Part shown: in pieces, positions 38,856 to 40,446 of the stretch | How positions within the stretch are numbered: position 1 is the first letter of the stretch | Layout: each line of letters begins with the position of its first letter | DNA from: a virus | Strand: one strand, 5' to 3' | DNA length: 40,446 nucleotides | IMG/VR virus record: IMGVR_UViG_3300043433_000087 | Coordinates: 1-40,446 of that record | The notes under the pieces: model-generated | Database searches by the model: none | What the model was told of the DNA's origin: nothing | Seen by the model: the letters and a program-made list of their open reading frames with translations, nothing else | Made by a program: the position numbers and the translations under genes

Positions 38856-39457
38856 TTGCGCCAGATCAACTTCGGGCTGTTTTTCCTGGCATTAAGCCCG
38901 GCTGCGCCTTTGGCCTGGTTCGCGCTATGGATTTTTACAAGATCAGAACGCCGCTGCAGCAAGCTGCATTTTTAGCGCAATGTGCCCATGAATCCCGAGA
39001 GTTCACCGTGACTGAGGAAAACCTCAATTATTCGGCGGATAGGTTACTCAAGGTATTCCCGAAGTATTTTAAATCGCTAGAACAGGCCACCATGTATGCC
39101 AGAAATCCCAGGGCAATCGCTAGTTATGTATATGCCAACCGTATGGGTAATGGCCCTGAATCAAGCGGTGACGGTTACCGCTTTCGCGGCCGTGGTTATA
39201 TCCAGCTCACTGGTCACGACAACTATATGCAGTATGCCGCTGCCACGGCTACCGATGCGCTGAATCAGCCTAGCCTGGTGTCAGATACTGATGGGGCGGC
39301 GCTCTCAGCGGGTTGGTTTTGGTCTAAAAATGGCTTAAACGCCATGGCTGACAAAGAGGATATGGTGAGCATCACTAAACGAATCAATGGTGGCCTCAAT
39401 GGTCTGCAGGAGCGCATGGCTTACTACCATGCAATCCGTCAGGCGCTCGGAGTATAG
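38852..39457 (+). CDS. Endolysin, glycoside hydrolase 19 family
   Basis: 201 residues from ATG 38852, which overlaps the previous TGA (a longer frame from 38675 would be antisense to nothing but has no support). It contains FLAQCAHESREF and TVTEENLNYSA with the catalytic Glu residues (E47 and E55/56), then FRGRGYIQLTGHDNY (111-125) and a long helix. GH19 endolysins cleave peptidoglycan glycan strands. No signal peptide, so export needs the holin. Confidence 0.93.
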   Translation: MIAPDQLRAVFPGIKPGCAFGLVRAMDFYKIRTPLQQAAFLAQCAHESREFTVTEENLNYSADRLLKVFPKYFKSLEQATMYARNPRAIASYVYANRMGNGPESSGDGYRFRGRGYIQLTGHDNYMQYAAATATDALNQPSLVSDTDGAALSAGWFWSKNGLNAMADKEDMVSITKRINGGLNGLQERMAYYHAIRQALGV

Positions 39458-39459
39458 AC

Positions 39460-39900
39460 ATGCCAACCCTTAATCCGTGGGTGTTGCTCGGGGCACTGGC
39501 AACAGCAGTCGGGCTATTGTTTGGCGGCTACTTATGGGGAGACAGCGCCAGGAATACTGCCTGGCTGGCAAAGACCGAGACTGACAAACGCGAGGCCATC
39601 GAATCAGCGCTCACCACAGAGCGTGCTAACCAGGAGAAAGCCAATGCTGCTATCCGAAAACAAGCCGCCGATCAGGCTGCTATCAATGCTCGCCTTCGGG
39701 CTGATCTTGCAGGCTTGCGCGACCGCCCCGAGCGTTCCGTCGACCTGTCCGCAGTTTCCCGCCCTGGATGCACGGGTGCCACTGGGGCAGAGCTTTCAAG
39801 ACAGGACTCAGAGTTTCTTATCTGGGAGGCTGCCCGAGCCGACGAAATCAGGGCAGGGCTTGCGGCCTGTTACGCGGTAATCGACGGGGTACGGCAGTGA
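39460..39900 (+). CDS. i-Spanin (Rz-like)
   Basis: 146 residues. One N-terminal membrane helix (NPWVLLGALATAVGLLFGGYLWG) and then a periplasmic coiled coil (WLAKTETDKREAIESALTTERANQEKANAAIRKQAADQAAINARLRADLAGL). With Rz1 it joins inner and outer membranes during lysis. Gene order and embedded Rz1 confirm the call. Confidence 0.85.
   Translation: MPTLNPWVLLGALATAVGLLFGGYLWGDSARNTAWLAKTETDKREAIESALTTERANQEKANAAIRKQAADQAAINARLRADLAGLRDRPERSVDLSAVSRPGCTGATGAELSRQDSEFLIWEAARADEIRAGLAACYAVIDGVRQ
39644..39880 (+). CDS. o-Spanin (Rz1-like lipoprotein), nested in Rz
   Basis: 78 residues in the +1 frame relative to Rz, from ATG 39644 with GGAG seven bases upstream. Basic start, hydrophobic stretch MLAFGLILQ and a lipobox ILQAC (Cys25), then a short proline-containing mature part. 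Nested Rz1 lipoproteins inside Rz are typical of lambda-like lysis cassettes. An earlier upstream open frame (39521) is not used. Confidence 0.85.
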   Translation: MLLSENKPPIRLLSMLAFGLILQACATAPSVPSTCPQFPALDARVPLGQSFQDRTQSFLSGRLPEPTKSGQGLRPVTR

Positions 39901-40115
39901 CAGACGCCATCGATAAAGCCTGCGACCGTGAACAGTTGGACCGTGACCTAGCAATTCAATCGGCAAGAAAGGGAGTTTCAGAGGCGCCAGTAACAGGCCA
40001 TTGCCTTTGGTGCAATGCCGAGCTCGCACAAGGAAAACGATGGTGCGATGCCGAGTGCCGCGAAGACTGGGAGCTCAATCAGGAAGCTGACAAAAGGCAC
40101 CGTGGCAGATGGTAA
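39897..40115 (+). CDS. Small zinc-ribbon protein at the end of the lysis cassette
   Basis: 72 residues from GTG 39897, overlapping the Rz stop as GTGA. CLWCN (36-40) and CDAEC (50-54) form a treble-clef-like zinc site. Small zinc-ribbon genes at the end of late operons are common in Burkholderia and Pseudomonas prophages. Function unknown. Confidence 0.65.
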   Translation: MTDAIDKACDREQLDRDLAIQSARKGVSEAPVTGHCLWCNAELAQGKRWCDAECREDWELNQEADKRHRGRW

Positions 40116-40118
40116 AAA

Positions 40119-40143
40119 ACGTCTCAAAAACTGTCTAAAACTC
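40119..40143. repeat. Possible integrase arm-type sites, right copy
   Basis: ACGTCTCAAAAACT runs into ACTGTCTAAAACTC (40130-40143), the latter an exact match to 250-263. Two closely related motifs in tandem inside the right end fit integrase arm sites next to the core at 40160. Confidence 0.4.
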
Positions 40144-40159
40144 CGAAAACGACCCAGCA

Positions 40160-40172
40160 ACCATGCGGGTTT
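40160..40172. other. attR: attR core (13-bp direct repeat)
   Basis: ACCATGCGGGTTT, identical to 209-221. The sequence after it is non-phage-like AT-rich host intergenic DNA leading to a terminator and the end of a host gene. Prophage length from core to core is about 39.95 kb. Confidence 0.6.
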
Positions 40173-40227
40173 CATAGCAAACCGAACCGCCAATTTTATT
40201 GGACATTGAACGGATAATTTATAAATA

Positions 40228-40252
40228 AAAACATGCAGTTAACGCATGTTTT
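40228..40252 (-). terminator. Terminator of the host tex-like gene
   Basis: AAAACATGC (40228-40236) and GCATGTTTT (40244-40252) around a 7-base loop. On the minus strand it is followed by a T-rich stretch, 41 bases downstream of the host gene stop. Confidence 0.75.
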
Positions 40253-40292
40253 ATAGTTTGCTGATGCCGTAAACCGTGATCATGGGTGGCCC

Positions 40293-40446
40293 TTATTTCT
40301 TCAGTTTGGCGAATGCGGTGGCCATGGCGTTGTTAGGCGGTGGTGCACTGGGTCGATTCGATTTGCCCGCATTGGGTTGACGCTGATGCGATGCGCGGTT
40401 GCCGCTGGAACTGGAGTGATCATGACGCTCTCGCTTCGGCGCCGCT
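40293..40446 (-). CDS. Host protein, C-terminal end (probably Tex)
   Basis: Minus-strand frame: a basic, disordered stretch (PKRERHDHSSSSGNRASHQR) ending NNAMATAFAKLKK and TAA at 40295-40293. The pattern of a Lys/Arg/Asn-rich linker and AMATAFAKLKK at the end fits the C-terminus of the S1-domain RNA-binding protein Tex (YhgF), but only about 50 residues are visible. Other basic RNA-binding proteins are possible. Confidence 0.4.
   Translation of the reverse strand, partial: AAPKRERHDHSSSSGNRASHQRQPNAGKSNRPSAPPPNNAMATAFAKLKK

Overview
The window holds one nearly complete temperate siphophage prophage (about 39.95 kb, proposed limits 222-40172) in a proteobacterial chromosome. The host is probably a beta- or gammaproteobacterium. 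That is judged from moderate GC, strong Shine-Dalgarno (SD) sites, and a phage gene set of P27-type small terminase, HK97 fold, Q antiterminator and GH19 endolysin with Rz/Rz1 spanins. Host DNA flanks it. On the left is the 5' part of an ArsC/Spx-like (YffB-type) reductase gene. On the right is the 3' end of a gene that looks like the RNA-binding protein Tex. Both are on the minus strand. A 13-bp direct repeat marks the proposed attL and attR cores.

Layout: (1) 242-6759, a tightly overlapped leftward early operon driven by PL. It runs from two small genes and a YfdQ/DUF2303 protein through many small phage proteins, two HNH homing-endonuclease-like genes and two microproteins too short for usual gene callers, to a DUF4224 protein and a tyrosine integrase. 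(2) 6760-7365, the PL control region. (3) 7366-10686, rightward accessory genes: a P63C-domain protein, a BrnT/BrnA toxin-antitoxin pair with an unusual tail and third gene, and two unknown genes. (4) 10729-14650, a leftward run from the CI-like repressor through small membrane and secreted proteins, a membrane-anchored HIRAN protein, an exported HNH protein, and a HEPN gene with a TPR-like partner. Most of these could be expressed in the lysogen. (5) 14650-14716, a lambda-like switch. Three operators lie here and two more at PL, all resembling AGGMAWGCCTA, with the same 24-bp spacing and TTGACA at both PL and PR. (6) 14723-20239, rightward early genes: Cro/YdaS-like, CII-like, a CHC2 primase-VirE helicase, an iteron cluster that is probably the replication origin, and a Q-like antiterminator. 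Two leftward genes lie antisense within this stretch. (7) 20249-20341, a late promoter followed by a terminator, as in lambda pR'-tR'. (8) 20355-37492, HNH, terminases, portal, ClpP protease, capsid, connectors, tail tube, tail chaperones with an apparent -1 frameshift (AAATTTT), tape measure, tail proteins and a glycine-rich fibre. (9) 37532-38134, an AT-rich cargo gene of unknown function with weak resemblance to ADP-ribosyltransferase-like proteins. (10) 38197-40115, a lysis cassette.

Working together: CI holds PL and PR off; Cro, Q and the late promoter run the lytic programme. The regions most likely to hold something undescribed are the accessory blocks on either side of the repressor (HEPN/TPR pair, HIRAN membrane protein, BrnTA with tail), the iteron and alternating purine-pyrimidine origin, and the gene at 37532.
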